NCBI GenBank assembly: GCA_021234155.1
Contig: JAJEKV010000003.1
Span: 27,015,166 to 27,079,165 of the forward strand
Direction of reading: 5' to 3'
DNA from: Isoetes taiwanensis
Taxonomy: Eukaryota > Streptophyta > Lycopodiopsida > Isoetales > Isoetaceae
Length of the DNA: 64,000 bases
Below the pieces are notes generated by a model, which was given only the letters and a program-made list of their open reading frames with translations, made no database searches and had not been told where the DNA came from. Shown here one piece after another: positions 44,788 to 56,627 of the stretch; position 1 is the first letter of the stretch, and each line of letters starts with the position of its first letter. The position numbers were made by a program, and so were the translations under genes.

Positions 44788-44978
44788 AATCTCGCGACCC
44801 ACACAAAAGTAAAAGCGGATATGAAAAAAAATAGGATGGAACCATAGCCACGAGAGGGAAATCACTCCAACATTGTCGCCAAAACTCAAGAAGCTCCTCC
44901 TCGAGGCATCCGATGCAAAGCGTCCATGTTTTTTTTCCAGCTCAAGATTCCGCCATAACACGTGACGCGCTAAGAAAT

Positions 44979-44980
44979 CC

Positions 44981-45008
<28 letters not shown>
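44979..45008 (+). repeat. poly(A) run
   Basis: About 28-30 consecutive A residues. No retrotransposon body could be recognised upstream. Confidence 0.85.
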
Positions 45009-45012
<4 letters not shown>

Positions 45013-45242
45013 CTGCAAATATATTAAAGCCCAAATATGCATGATTCGAGTCACTATCAAGAAGAGTTACTTCCACGAACGTAAAAGCGGGCTATGGCAA
45101 AATCGCAATGAACACAATCCAAATAAAAGCAGTAAGTCGGGAGCAGAGCTGAGCCGAGGTCCGTCAAGAACATCCAGGAAATATGCGGGCTCAGCTCTGG
45201 CGTGAGAACAGAGGATGAAAATTTGGGGCTTTTGTTGTGGGC

Positions 45243-45387
45243 CGTTCATCCCAGAGATGGACGGCCGAGATCAATCTCTACCAACATTTTGGTACACCAA
45301 CAATAGGGATGCTTGGGGAGTTACGAGGTGGCACCGTCTGGACCGTCCATCTCAGAGATGGACGGCCGAGATCAATCTCTACCAAAA
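45243..45387 (+). repeat. two direct ~44 bp units 100 bases apart
   Basis: CAGAGATGGACGGCCGAGAT and CAATCTCTACCA occur in both units, preceded by CCGTTCATCC or CCGTCCATCT. They resemble the middle of the 37,092-37,182 inverted repeat, so both may derive from one MITE family. Confidence 0.8.
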
Positions 45388-45861
45388 ATTTGTGGCATAA
45401 TCTCTACACCATTTGAGACTCTACATCATTTGTGGCACCCAATATAATTGTATATATATAGTGATATTCACATAGTTTTAACCATTATCAGATCAGAACT
45501 ATTCTTCGATAGCACAAGCCTTATATGAAAATGAGCTTCACAACACCGATGTGTTATATCAAACTTCTCCTTGTGATTTTATAGAGCCAAATTTGACCAC
45601 CTAGGTCTAGATTCGGCTGCTTAGCAACTATGATTGGCCGCCTAGCCGCTTATCAGAGTTACCATATTCAAACCATAATTTGGCTCGTTGAAACCATGAT
45701 CTCTGTCTGAATACCTTTCACATATATTATTTTTCTTAATAACTAATGTCAATGGTTAAACTCATTATATCATAACCATTAACCTATTCTTATCCAATGT
45801 TGCCTCAACGTACGGTTATTTGTAAATCTACTTAGAAGACTAACAGTAAAGAAAATATCTT

Positions 45862-48800
45862 TTTTTTTTTTTTTTGAAGAAACGGCAGAAAATATATTAC
45901 TGTATGAAAAAGATTACATGATCATACAAAAACCCAAGGTAGGAAACAACCATCCATTGGGAAAAGATGTTGACACCTAAGGCTAGCCATCAAAAGCCCT
46001 TCATAGGAGGGCACTAAAAGTAGTACGGAATAAAAACCACTTTAAACCAAAAAAGATTGTTCAGAAGTTATGCAGCTCAGAACTGCTATACCATAATCTG
46101 CTTATAACATATCCGGTACTCCATCCAGTGTGATGATAGCAAAGGCCTCATCTATATGAACAAACATCATATTATCAAGCTCATTAGGCCCAAAGCCAGT
46201 AGAGTCCAGCAGATGCATGATCCAAGAGTCCTGAGCATCCTCATGAATCTTCTTCTTCGCCTGGAAATACGGTTTGATCTCTTGATTGAACCTCCAGATA
46301 TCTTCATCAGCCAGCAGACGATCAAAAGTAATGCAACTAATGACTTCTATCTTGACCCAGAATAAAGCCTCAATGGCTTCTTGATTAGATAACTGGGTCG
46401 TGGAAGGATCCACCTCACATACATGTCCTCCCGCATAGTGTCTCTTCAACAGAAATTCTGTCAAGCAAAGCATCCAAATTGTTAAAAGGAATGGAAAAAA
46501 ATTGGAAGAAACCATTAAAAGTTCCTAGAGAATCCCATTGTCGATCATAATTTAATCCATTCTTTGCTCTATGACCCATGGCAGCCTCTGCTAAGAGGAT
46601 CTGAAAGGAGGCTTTGAGTTCAGATTTGGGGCCGACCCTTTAATGGCCACTACATTTCTATGCTTCCATATGGCCCAGCAGCTTAAGGTTCTGATTGTCC
46701 CCTTAAAGGGTGAAGTGTTATTGAGATATTGGAAGAGAGAAACATTATCAAATGGAGTTTGCTGCACCAGAGGTCGGATCCATTGCCAGAATGGGGAGAG
46801 CCAAGAGCAGGTAAAGACATGAGAGCTAGTCTCTCGCTGCCCACACCCCAAGAGGCGCAGATCTGAGATTTGATTGTCAAATTGGGCCCTAAAGCTATTG
46901 GTTTTGAAGCTTTGATTAAGTAGCAACCATCTGAAGAAGACAATCTTATTAGCACACTGGAGCTTCCATACCTGTCTGACAATTTGTATGGCAGTATTTT
47001 GTTGGCAGTTCCAGGCCTTGTTGACTTTCAGCTGATTTTTGTCCAAAAGCAAGCTATATATCTGAGACACCTTATATCCCTGGCCCCCACATGTCCAGTT
47101 ATGAGAACAATTACCCTGTCCCTTAGGGTTCCTGGTTACTATTGAATATACCCTTCTGTTGGTATCTGTATCAGAGAGTCGAGTAGTTAGCTCACTCCAT
47201 TTTTTCCAAGTATCATTGCTCCTTAGGGAGCCTATAGTGTGCAGCTCGGCTTGATGCCATTCCTTGTATGGGCCAAGCAGCCCTCACTCTCATCAACCAA
47301 GTCCTGATGCCAGAAGAAGCCATGATTATCATTGACAGAGTCCAAGGGCCTGACTCGAAATCATGAAGAGGCCAGGTTCCAAGCAGAGAAAATATGCTTC
47401 AAGATTTTGGAAGTACCCGGGGCAGCTCTAAGTTGGTAAAAGGCTGAGTCAGGGAGTTGATGGGGAAGAGCAGGGGCTCCCATTATAGTTTTTGTCCCTA
47501 ACCAATACCTCACCAGCTTGAGGGCAGGTGAGAGAGCATCTGAAATCAGGAATCTCCAAACTATCTTGGCAGCCAAGGCCTGAGCTTGGATAAAGAGGTC
47601 TTTACAGCCTAGTCCCCCCTCCTTTTTTGGCAATGTCAAGTTTTCCCAAGAGACCATTCTGGCCCCTTGCCAAATATAATCCCTCATGGCAGACTCCAGT
47701 TTCCTGTAAGAAGGTTTATCAGCAATAATAACAGAAGAAAAGAAAATATGTGTGCTGGCAATCACACTGTTGACTATTCCCACCCATTCTGCAAGTGAGA
47801 GTGACTTGTACATTTGAATCTTCTTCTTCATCCTATTAACAATGGAATCCCAAAGACCTGGTAAGTTCATATTTATTGTCAAAGGGAGACCTAGCAGTTT
47901 AGCAGTTTTATGCCCTGTAACTTTGATACCATGTATCTCCTCCTGATCTGTTTGCATCACAATTGTGCTTTTACTTTTGTTGAGTAGGACACCAGAGGCA
48001 CCCCCAAAAAGATGTAACATCTGAAGAAAATTTGGCAAACTAAAACTATCATTTTGAAGGAACGCAAATGTGTCATCAGCATATTGCATGATGGCAAAAT
48101 CTCCCAATCCATGTGGCAATTGAAGACACTGAATCCTCTTTGCAGATACCAGGAATAAGGTGGCCCTAGTTACCATTTCAGCAACTATGAGAAAAAGGTA
48201 AGGGGCCAATGGGCATCCTTGTCGAACACCTTTTTTACACTCAAAGAATTTCATGGGGGTCCCATTTACCAGAACAACAGAACAACCAGCTTCATTAAGA
48301 CTGTACACTTTCCCTATGACTTTATCAGAGAATCCAAGTTGTGCCATGGCCTTATAAAGAAATTTCCAATTGACGGTGTCATAGGCACGCCATAAATCCA
48401 TCTATGCTAGCATACAATTTTGCTTGGAATAAGAATTCCAATGCAAACCCTCATGGGCACCAACAAAATTATCCAAGATAATTCTTCCTGGCAGAAAAGC
48501 AGATTGAATTGGATTGATTACCTTTTGGAGGACCTCTTTAATTCTGTAGGTTAGAATCTTGCCAGGATTTTGTATGTTGAATTTGTAAGGGAGATTAGCC
48601 TCTAATCAGAGAATGAAACTGGAGCATCTACTTTGGGTATCAGAGCTATAAGACCTACATTAATTGCAGGATGTATCTTTGGTGCAGACCAAACCCCTTG
48701 TATGAAAGTAGTCAAGTCTTGCTTCATTATATCCCAGAAGGAGACAAAGAACTCGAGGGGAATTCCATCTGGGTCAGGGCTCTTTCCATGAGCCATGCCT

Positions 48801-49100
48801 TTCAGGACTCTTTCAATCTCAATTGTTGAAGGCTGCTCTAGCAAGATAGCATCATCAACTGCAGGGTCAGCTGTCCCTAGCTTGCCAAATAAATCTTCAA
48901 GACTGATATCATCCACCTGTGTTTCAGCAAACAAATCTTATACTTATCATGGAAGAAATCCATTAAGTTCTCTTGCCCAGATATTGTGTGGCTCCCTCTG
49001 AAACCGAAATAATTTTATTATTCATGCCTTTAGCAGTCTTGAAAAGGAGCTTGGAGCTACATCTATCCATACTATTGATATTGATACATTTGCTTTTGAT
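45862..49100 (-). mobile_element. 5'-truncated L1-like LINE with poly(A)
   Basis: Minus-strand element: the poly(A) tail appears as a T run at about 45,862-45,877, then the C-terminal region, zf-RVT (46,591-47,070), RT (47,361-48,934), and truncation near 49,100 before the endonuclease domain. No target duplication was found. A tRNA-derived SINE follows at once, so the 5' end may be cut by it. Confidence 0.85.
46102..48934 (-). pseudogene. L1-like reverse transcriptase / zf-RVT protein, lightly decayed
   Basis: From 48,934: GKSPDPDGIPLEFF and LIALIPK, frameshift near 48,600, INPIQSAFLPGRIILDNF, stop just before MDLWRAYDTVNWKFLYKAM (48,401), GVRQGCPLAPYLFLIVAEM, IMQYADDTFAFL (active-site YADD), GVLLNKSKSTI and AKLLGLPLTI, an IWQGARMVSWENLTLPKKEG stretch, then zf-RVT with LLGCGQRETSSHVFTCSWLS and a C-terminal part at 46,102-46,515. 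Its 346-residue central frame is intact, so decay is more recent than in the 1-1930 LINE. Confidence 0.9.
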
Positions 49101-49107
49101 AATTAGG

Positions 49108-49329
49108 CCCCTGGCTTCTGGTCTAGTGGTAACACACTAGTTCCTTAGCAATGTGGTCTCGAGTTCGAGACCGCCCGACTGCACTTTCGATGCTTGTTGG
49201 GGTCAAATCCCTAAGGCGCTTAATGTAAGGTGGTTGGAGGCAGGGCCCAACCGAGCAATGTAGTGTGGTGTGTGGTCACATGTCCAGTTGGATGCTGCCT
49301 AGTGGCGTGACGTTAAAATCTATCTATCT
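49108..49329 (+). mobile_element. tRNA-derived SINE with (TCTA) tail
   Basis: The head looks like a tRNA gene: an A-box-like GGTCTAGTGGTAACAC (49,120-49,135) and a B-box-like GAGTTCGAGACC (49,161-49,172). A non-tRNA body and a short ATCTATCTATCTG tail follow. These are the internal promoters for RNA polymerase III used by such elements. The body recurs inverted at 55,302-55,450. It is not a functional tRNA: no closed acceptor stem or 3' half. Confidence 0.8.
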
Positions 49330-49506
49330 GACTCCTCAATGTTTTTAACTTTCCTTTCAAGATATTCCTCCTTATGCAAACAATGCACCAAAAGTGATCT
49401 ATTGATGCTTGCACAGAAAGGTCACATGGCATACACCAATATCGAAGGGATGATTTTTACCTAAAAAGGATATGGCGTACTATGTGCCCATATTTCAAGT
49501 GCATTT

Positions 49507-49785
49507 GTGATGATAAGGGAAAAGGAAAGACACCCAACCAGTAACGAGAATATGATTTGGTTCGACCATGGAGTCTGGTATATGCTCAATAATCTCAATA
49601 AAATTTATCCTAACATGTCTATTGCTGGACAGATGGTTGCCTTTAGAAATTGTTTGAAGACCATACTTAAAGAAGGAGTTGCCAATTTTGTGGCATATCT
49701 GGAGGTGAGACGGATCCTAGTTGGAATGACCATGAAATTAGTGGATAATGCAGATGCTGACCTGAAGACTAGGTCCCCTTGGATT
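49507..49785 (+). pseudogene. fragment of unknown open frame, cut by an LTR
   Basis: The frame MMIREKERHPTSNENMIWFD … RRILVGMTMKLVDNADADLK is ordinary in composition and looks protein-like, but the LTR begins at 49,786 and supplies its end. I do not recognise it. It may be chance. Confidence 0.25.
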
Positions 49786-51367
49786 TGTGACGTTCCAAGT
49801 ATTTATACGGTCTACGTATAAATATATTGACACGTCACAGTATAGATACGCCACCCTGGGGTATGATAACCTAGGGGGTTGGCCACAAGGGATTTAATTA
49901 GCTATGTTAAATTAATTATAAAGGATAATTATCTAAATACTTGCTATTAAGTCACCTAATGGTGGGAAAGCCACTTGGCATAACACGAAAGTGGTCAAAA
50001 GCATGGGGTTGCTAAACCGAGCCACCAAAGCGGCGCCACCCCATCTTACCCCATTTTCGACCCGGCCCGGCACCGAGGGGCAGCTAAAGCTCAAGGAGCG
50101 ATTCTTTGAACACCCCCAACCGCCAAGACACCCTCCGGTGTCATTTTGCCACCCGATCTGACACTATGGAAGCACCCCTTGACAACGGGTCGGCCCGAAA
50201 CTTGGTTAGTGGTAGTTTAACTTGCAAATTGTAGAATAATACTTTGGTGTTCTTCTCGACTAGTTGGTTAAGATTAACCCTTCTTTGGTAATCGGGAATA
50301 CTTTTCAATTATGATTGATGCTCTGTTATGGAATGGTCGATGTCTCTATGAGTTAGTTAGGTAGTTTCGATGCTTGAGGGGTTAAAAGGGGGTAGAGGCC
50401 TCTGAACTTGAGTATAGAATGCTCCTAGTAATTCCTTTAACACCCTACTAGTTGCGCGCACGTGTACAAGAGCCCATCGGGTCATAGGCGCTATGGTGCG
50501 GCTTAGCACCGGACAAGGGACCTGATGGTGAAGTAGGGGGTGGGGTCTTGCCACGAGCATAAAGGCTCCCGAGACTCCTACTGATGGGCTAGGCGATAGC
50601 CCGGTCCGCGAGGGGCGGGTATGGGTCCGACACTCACAGGTGCAGTGGTGTGACCCGTATGGGGCACCATGCACTTTGAGTAGATTTAGGGTGAGTAAGT
50701 TGGGTGCGGATCACGAGGGGTGCGGCGACGCCGGCACGTATTCTCTAGCTCACCCATGGAACCACTGTGATCCTGGAAGGGGACACTTCCCCGACCTGCC
50801 TCATCGGACCAGGTGTCATGATCCTGGAGTAGGCTCAAAGGGTGATACCTTGAGTCTGCGTCTCCGGAAGGCTATAGCGAAGCCATAGCGTGAATCGACC
50901 CATCTGCAAAGTGTGCACAGGAGGGGCGGATGGAGTGGACAACCCTAGCCGATGTTCTATGCCAGCCAACGCCATGCCAAGACTCGGTCTGCTGATCTCC
51001 ACGAGACCCGGTAGGTCGATTCGCTCCTCACTAGAGTCTGAGCCGGGGTAGAACCTGGGGTTTGGGTGTTTTCTTAGTTTAGATGCATATTCTTTGCCGT
51101 TGGTACTTGGATGGATGTGCCACCCCTCGTGGTGGTTGTTTATATGTGATTTATGTTGTATGCTAACCTTGTATTCATGCTTCCGCGACGTAGGAGCCCC
51201 ATTGAAGGCGTGGGCCGAATGACCCCTTCGTGTCCTTCTTTCGGGCATCATTTCATAGATGGCCCGGAATAGACGGAGGGCCATGCTCATGGCACGTTGG
51301 TTGCCATGGGACGGGAAAGTCCCCGTATGTATACGGCCGGTGGCGTATATAGTCAGGGAGCGTCACA
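49786..51367 (+). mobile_element. LTR of an LTR retrotransposon (1582 bp), with primer-binding site
   Basis: Begins TGTGACG and ends CGTCACA, a 7-base inverted end of TG..CA type. Directly after it (51,369-51,381) stands TGGTATCAGAGCC, the standard primer-binding site complementary to initiator methionine tRNA. Only ~110 bases of interior remain before the TIR-family sequence at 51,494, so this is a 5' LTR with a stub. No second LTR is in the window. Confidence 0.85.
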
Positions 51368-51368
51368 G

Positions 51369-51381
51369 TGGTATCAGAGCC
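51369..51381 (+). promoter_or_regulatory. primer-binding site (initiator Met tRNA)
   Basis: TGGTATCAGAGCC, one base after the LTR end; this is the site where reverse transcription starts in most plant LTR retrotransposons. Confidence 0.85.
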
Positions 51382-51493
51382 GTGTTTTCGGTTGCTCAAA
51401 ATCATAGCACTGGCCAAACACTAACTCGTAGTACGGTAGTTAGGAGGAGGCTAAGTTAATGTGTTTAGTCCTCTTTGATGTTTGGTTCGGTGT

Positions 51494-51545
51494 TAGGTTA
51501 AATTTCAGAACACATTTAAATTAAAATCCCCCTTAAACCCCCTTT
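51494..51545 (+). mobile_element. short TIR-family fragment
   Basis: CAGAACACATTTAAATTAAA to CCTTTGGTTTGGATGC is identical or nearly so to the first ~50 bases of the complete copy that starts at 51,729. Confidence 0.85.
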
Positions 51546-51719
<174 letters not shown>

Positions 51720-51728
51720 ATTATATGG

Positions 51729-52165
51729 TCAGAACACATTTAAATTAAAATCCCCCTTAAACCCCGTTTGGTTTGGATGCATATTCACACGGGGGGTGAC
51801 TCCGGGCAACGAGAGCTGTTGGATAGGCATATTCACCCCTTATTCCTTAATCTACACCGAACGAAAAGTTCCTCGTTTGTGGGGTATGCAAGTACAAAAT
51901 TTCCTATACTGTATAACAAGATTTGCAAAATACTATAAGATTTTAACCAAAATACTATATGGTGTTGATTTTGTACGTGCAAAATATAATTATAAGGGCT
52001 CTCGCTGCCCTACATCACCCCCCGTGTGAATATGCACCCAAACCAAAGGGGGTTTAAGGGGGATTTTAATTTAAATGTGTTGGACCCAATGGTTGTGTTA
52101 ATTAATGTTAATGGTAGTTATGTGTTGGTTGTTATGCTAAAAAAAAATTTGGGCCCTTCGGGCCC
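51729..52165 (+). mobile_element. complete TIR-family element
   Basis: Left arm ACACATTTAAATTAAAATCC … GGGTGACTCCGGGCAACGAG and right arm GGGCTCTCGCTGCCCTACAT … GGGGGATTTTAATTTAAATG are inverted over ~95 bases with ~160 bases between. It ends with GGGCCCTTCGGGCCC. Non-coding. Confidence 0.85.
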
Positions 52166-52199
52166 TAAAAAAAGCAAATATACATAAAAACATGTAAAA

Positions 52200-52970
52200 C
52201 ATGCAAAACTTCTATGATCTTCTTTCTAAAAGCATGAAATAATCGGTGCCTTTCCAACATGCAAATACATGACCACCACTTTCTAATGTCCATGCATATG
52301 TGCTCCATGTTGGCTAGTGTTGCTCCTAGCATTGTATACTGTAAAATGTAAAATAGATGCTATATTCGATATTTTTGGGGGATTTCATCCCACATACAAA
52401 TATCAATTTCATTGTGTTGATTATTTCTTTTTGCTTCCTGTAAATATCCAAATTGGAGCGCCTGCAATTGTTTAGTGGGTAAATGCTGTTTTAATACATC
52501 AGATACAATATGAAACAACATATATATCAAATGGTAATAAAATAACCATGATATGTTATCATAATAATTGATGCTATAGTTTTCAAATACTTGAAGTATT
52601 AGATCTTTTCTCCAGCAATCACAAAAGGTCCATAGCCGAACCCAAAAGGTGAATGAAACTAAAAACAAATCACTTGTGGAGCACTGTAGACAGAAAGGGG
52701 AAAAAAACCTGGAAAATGAATGAGCTGAGGATCATAGAGCAGCTTCCACCAGTATCCAGCAGCCCCACAAAACCGAATGCACGTGCTGGAGAATTCTGCC
52801 TGGGATACTGACGCAATCTCTAAGCTTCAGAGACTGGAAGAAGCAAGCAACTGTCCATCAAGATCATGACATTTGCAAGCTGAAAAAGACAATGGCCTCA
52901 CAAGGCGAGGGCCTTCATATTGATGCTCACGAGCAAGTACTGAAACCTAGTCAGCTCGAACATCACTCTT
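52200..52970. other. no gene seen
   Basis: AT-rich sequence without supported features on either strand. Confidence 0.45.
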
Positions 52971-54484
52971 AGGTAGGATTATCAATAGTACTACTGGAGT
53001 CCAGTAGGGTTGTCCACTATCTCCTACGATGTTTGGATTATACATTGATCAGTATATAATATGGAGGTAAGGGGCAGGTTTGCTCACCATATAATTTGAC
53101 AACTGATATATGGTGCATATATATATCCTAACGAGTATACATCAACATCTAGATATCTTGAGTACTTTCTATCAAGCCACTGAAATGCGCGTCAACTTGG
53201 CTAAAACCAAGGTGTTCCTGGTGTCATCTTCAAAGCAACAGAAACGACCTCGCTTCACTTGCCAAGGTCAAGATGTGGAGGTAGTGCAAAAGTACAAGTA
53301 TCTAGGAGCAGAGTTCACTACAACAACATATTGGAATACTTGTATTAGGCACTGAGTGACGATAGCTTGGAAGGCTTTCTATGCAATGCAGAATAACTAT
53401 CACAGTGTTGAACTTTACGATTGGTCACACCAATCACATATTTTTTTAGTGTTGGTGGAGACAATGCTTTCATATGGAGTGGAGGTATGGGGACCAGTGT
53501 TATTACTTAATACTTGGGATGCTCTGCAGTAGGTGCAGAAAGTCGTTAACCCAAGCCCACAATCCCTTATCATATTCAGCAGGTGCAGATAGTCATTCTA
53601 ACCCGAGCACTTAGAGTCAAGTCCACCATCCCTTATCATATTCTTCTGCAAGAGATGGGTTTTCTACTTCTTTAGAGAGCTGCTCTGGAGTGTTATATTA
53701 CCAGAAACTGGTGAGCATGAGTGACTCACGCCTTCCAAACCTCGCTTACACAATGGTGATGGGTCCAAATTGCCTTAAAGCATGTTGAAAGGAGAGACGA
53801 GCTACTTGTTTCTCTAGATGGGATGCACAAGAGCATAGGTATATACAAATGCATAAGAATGAGGATCGCAATTGCCTGCAAATTATCTGAACATATGTTT
53901 CTAAAGTAAGCTTTAGAATAACAATGCTTTAAAGCTGGTGAAAACATTGCATACAAAAACCAGATTAACCCTACGCTTGCCAGGGTTCTACAGTGGTACC
54001 TGCTAATGCATTTACTCAGTAGAGCAACTGCCTCTATTCGTAGAGGAGCACACACCTCAAAATTGAGGTAGGCAGATGGGCACAGGAAGAGCAAGAACAG
54101 AGGGGCTGCCAATGCCAGCTAGGAGTTATTGAAGATGAAGACCATACTCTTCAACGCTGCCCAACAATTGCACCTACCCAAACACGTTATGAGGGGTTGG
54201 TTATACACCTAACTGACTGCTATATATGGAGATGAATACAGCTGCAGTAGGAGTCTTGGCATCTTACATAGATATTAGACATGTGGGCTCAGTTAAGCCC
54301 CTGATTATCATACAGCCATGTACATATGTATAGTGATCAAGTCTATTATTGCTAAAGTTTTTCCTTCAAAAACTGGAGGGAGGGTAGTCCTGAACTGTAA
54401 TAGACTGGTTGTTCTCTGTTTCTTAGTTTGGGTCCCATAGGCTGCTTAGTCTCTGTGGACGATAAAATTCAATTCAATTTAATT
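52971..54484 (+). mobile_element. RTE-like LINE remnant
   Basis: GCPLSP-type box near 53,010 followed by LYIDQ, then MRVNLAKTKVFLVSSS and YKYLGAEFTTTTYW (53,185-53,340), matching the RT at 34,592-34,866. The rest is shifted and diverged. It ends GTCTCTGTGGACGATAAAAT plus TCAATTCAATTTAATTC at 54,484. Confidence 0.75.
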
Positions 54485-55130
54485 CTTTAAGACCAGATGG
54501 GCAGAGGCAGTAGATGTGCAGGCCCTCATGCAAGTAGGCTTTAGACCTCGGCACTCAACCATTGACCATATCTTGAGGACCTTGGTTGAAGACAACAGAA
54601 ACTGCCGACATGACCTGTATTGTTGCTTCGTTGGCTAGTCCATGGCCCATACCACTATTTGCGTTCACATCTACCCATGAAAAAGCGCAGGCTCATCACC
54701 TCCATTCGTACATGTGCCCATCATCTCTGAATTGAGATAGGCAGGTGGATTGGGCAGCCATGCCAGGACAGACTTTATCAATGCTACTAGATAGGAGCCA
54801 TTGAGGATGAATGTCATACTTTTCAGAACTGCCCGGCATATGATCAGATCCAGGCATGCTACACTCTCTTGGTCAGCATTCAAGGAATAATGGATCTGAG
54901 GGCTCAAATATGCCCCCGGACAATTACTTGATGAGCAACAAATACTTGATTATGTACATATACATATTTGTACAACTTGTCAGCAATTTTATTGCTACCA
55001 TGGTCTTTCCCTCGAAAACCCTTGGGGGGGAGGGGGTAATCTGGGCAATAATACGCCTACTGCGCTCTTGTAATTGGTTCCATAGATCGATTGGTCTCCT
55101 GAACGATAAGAAACATTCAATTCAATTCAT
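54485..55130 (+). mobile_element. RTE-like LINE with internal deletion
   Basis: RT start (VGFRPRHSTIDHILRTLVED, then DLYCCFV, 54,534-54,640) runs directly into the C-terminal region (HLPMKKRRLITSI, IEDECHTFQNCPAY), so the central RT domain is deleted. The 3' end CGAAAACCCTTGGGGGGG, GGTCTCCTGAACGATAAG and TTCAATTCAATTCAT closes it. Confidence 0.75.
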
Positions 55131-55301
55131 ATTTAATTTTATTTTTGTAGTTTGTGTACTTGGGATTCATAGCTATATTTCCTCGTCCAATATATTGTTC
55201 TATTTGTCATCAAGGATAAGGGATAACTTCCAATGAGGGCATGGATGTGATGAGCAAAAAAGTGGAAGCGGATGTTAAACGACATCCAATGGGCTTAGCA
55301 T

Positions 55302-55450
55302 AGAAGATAGATAGATAAATATTAACGTTAAGGAAGGAAAAGGAGGAATTTTTACATCATGCCACATTGGCAGCATCCGTTTGGACATATGACACGCACA
55401 CCACACCAACATTGCTTCGTTGGGTCCTGCCACCAACCATCTTAATTTGT
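55302..55450 (-). mobile_element. diverged SINE body copy
   Basis: On the minus strand it matches the body of the 49,108-49,329 SINE (AAGATGGTTGGTGGCAGGAC, CATATGTCCAAACGGATGCT) and ends ACGTTAATATTTATCTATCT, the same tail type, after a short insertion. The tRNA-like head is missing. Confidence 0.65.
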
Positions 55451-56600
55451 GAGTGCCAAGCAGAAGAAGTGCAATGCATGCTTGTCATAGTGTCCACCGT
55501 TCAGAACTATATGAGCTACTTGAGGTAGCCTAGTTTTCTAGATAACATTAACGCTGATTTCATTTCATTAAATTAGATTAACGATGAAGCTAATTGTAAT
55601 CATACACTATATATCCTACACTATATATCTTTATAGCCATTATTAGTAATGGATCAAGTTGTTGCAGAAATATCTAGAAGTTCGTGTTGCAGTGACTTTC
55701 ATGATGCGAATTAATGGCGCGATCACACAACCATTGGATCATGTTGAAAGCAGGATTTGCTTGTGGTCATTTAAGGGTTAATACAAGTGGACTCTTCAAA
55801 CTGTGTGATTAAATGGTTTACTCATAGATTTTTTTGGGAAAATTTGAGGTTTTGCTAGGTGCTACTGAACGATCTTCGTACGTCTTTCTCAACTGCCACA
55901 GATAAGGCATAAACCCTTACGATGAAAGCAATAAGCTAATTTTGTTGTAGCCACTCTTTGCAAAGACCACACAACAAAGGTGCAATGAATGTGGGCCATG
56001 AATGTGGACACTAGAAAAGTGGAGTTGGCGGCGTGGGCGGCATTCTTTCAACTAGAGCTTTTGAGAAAGATAGAAAATTGCTTGAAAATATCATTGTTCA
56101 TTGTATCATCCTATGGCCTTTTGGTGGTCTTCGTCACATGGCCTTTTGTGGTCTTCGTGGACGTAAAAATTCTATCTATCTATCAATCTATTTATTTCTA
56201 TTCATCTTTCTATATATTTTTCAGAAACGTGAGGTGGAATTCATTGATTGAATAATAGAGATCCTTAATAAGAACGTGCTTACACTGCAGAAATATACCG
56301 ACAGTTCTATACCCTCCTCTGGGCCTCCTCTGTATGCATATTCTGGGCCGTGTTTTCCTTCTCGAGGACGGCAACCACATTTCGTATCAGTCCCATTCAA
56401 GCCTCCATCATTCGATCCCTTTCCCCTGATATCAGCACCCACTTGTCGGATTCTAATCTACCTCTTGCATCCTTAAATCTTCCGTTTCCTCATGTAATTT
56501 TCTAATCCAGCTTTGTTTTGCAAAATGCTGGCATAATTCTTGTGCCCAGTTGATAGATCACATAAAACAGCAATGCCCACCATGAGCTTCTCCACCGAAG
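55451..56600. other. upstream region of the MA3 gene; LINE-like tail
   Basis: GTGGTCTTCGTGGACGTAAAAATTCTATC at about 56,147-56,175 resembles a LINE 3' end with tail. No gene. The promoter and leader of the MA3 gene must lie near the right end, but no clear TATA box is visible. Confidence 0.4.
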
Positions 56601-56627
56601 ACAGGCGCTGCGGCAATTTTGTCCACG

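Noticed and set aside
49108-49185. tRNA gene
   Set aside because: A and B boxes are present, but there is no closed acceptor stem or proper 3' half, and the sequence continues into a SINE body and tail.
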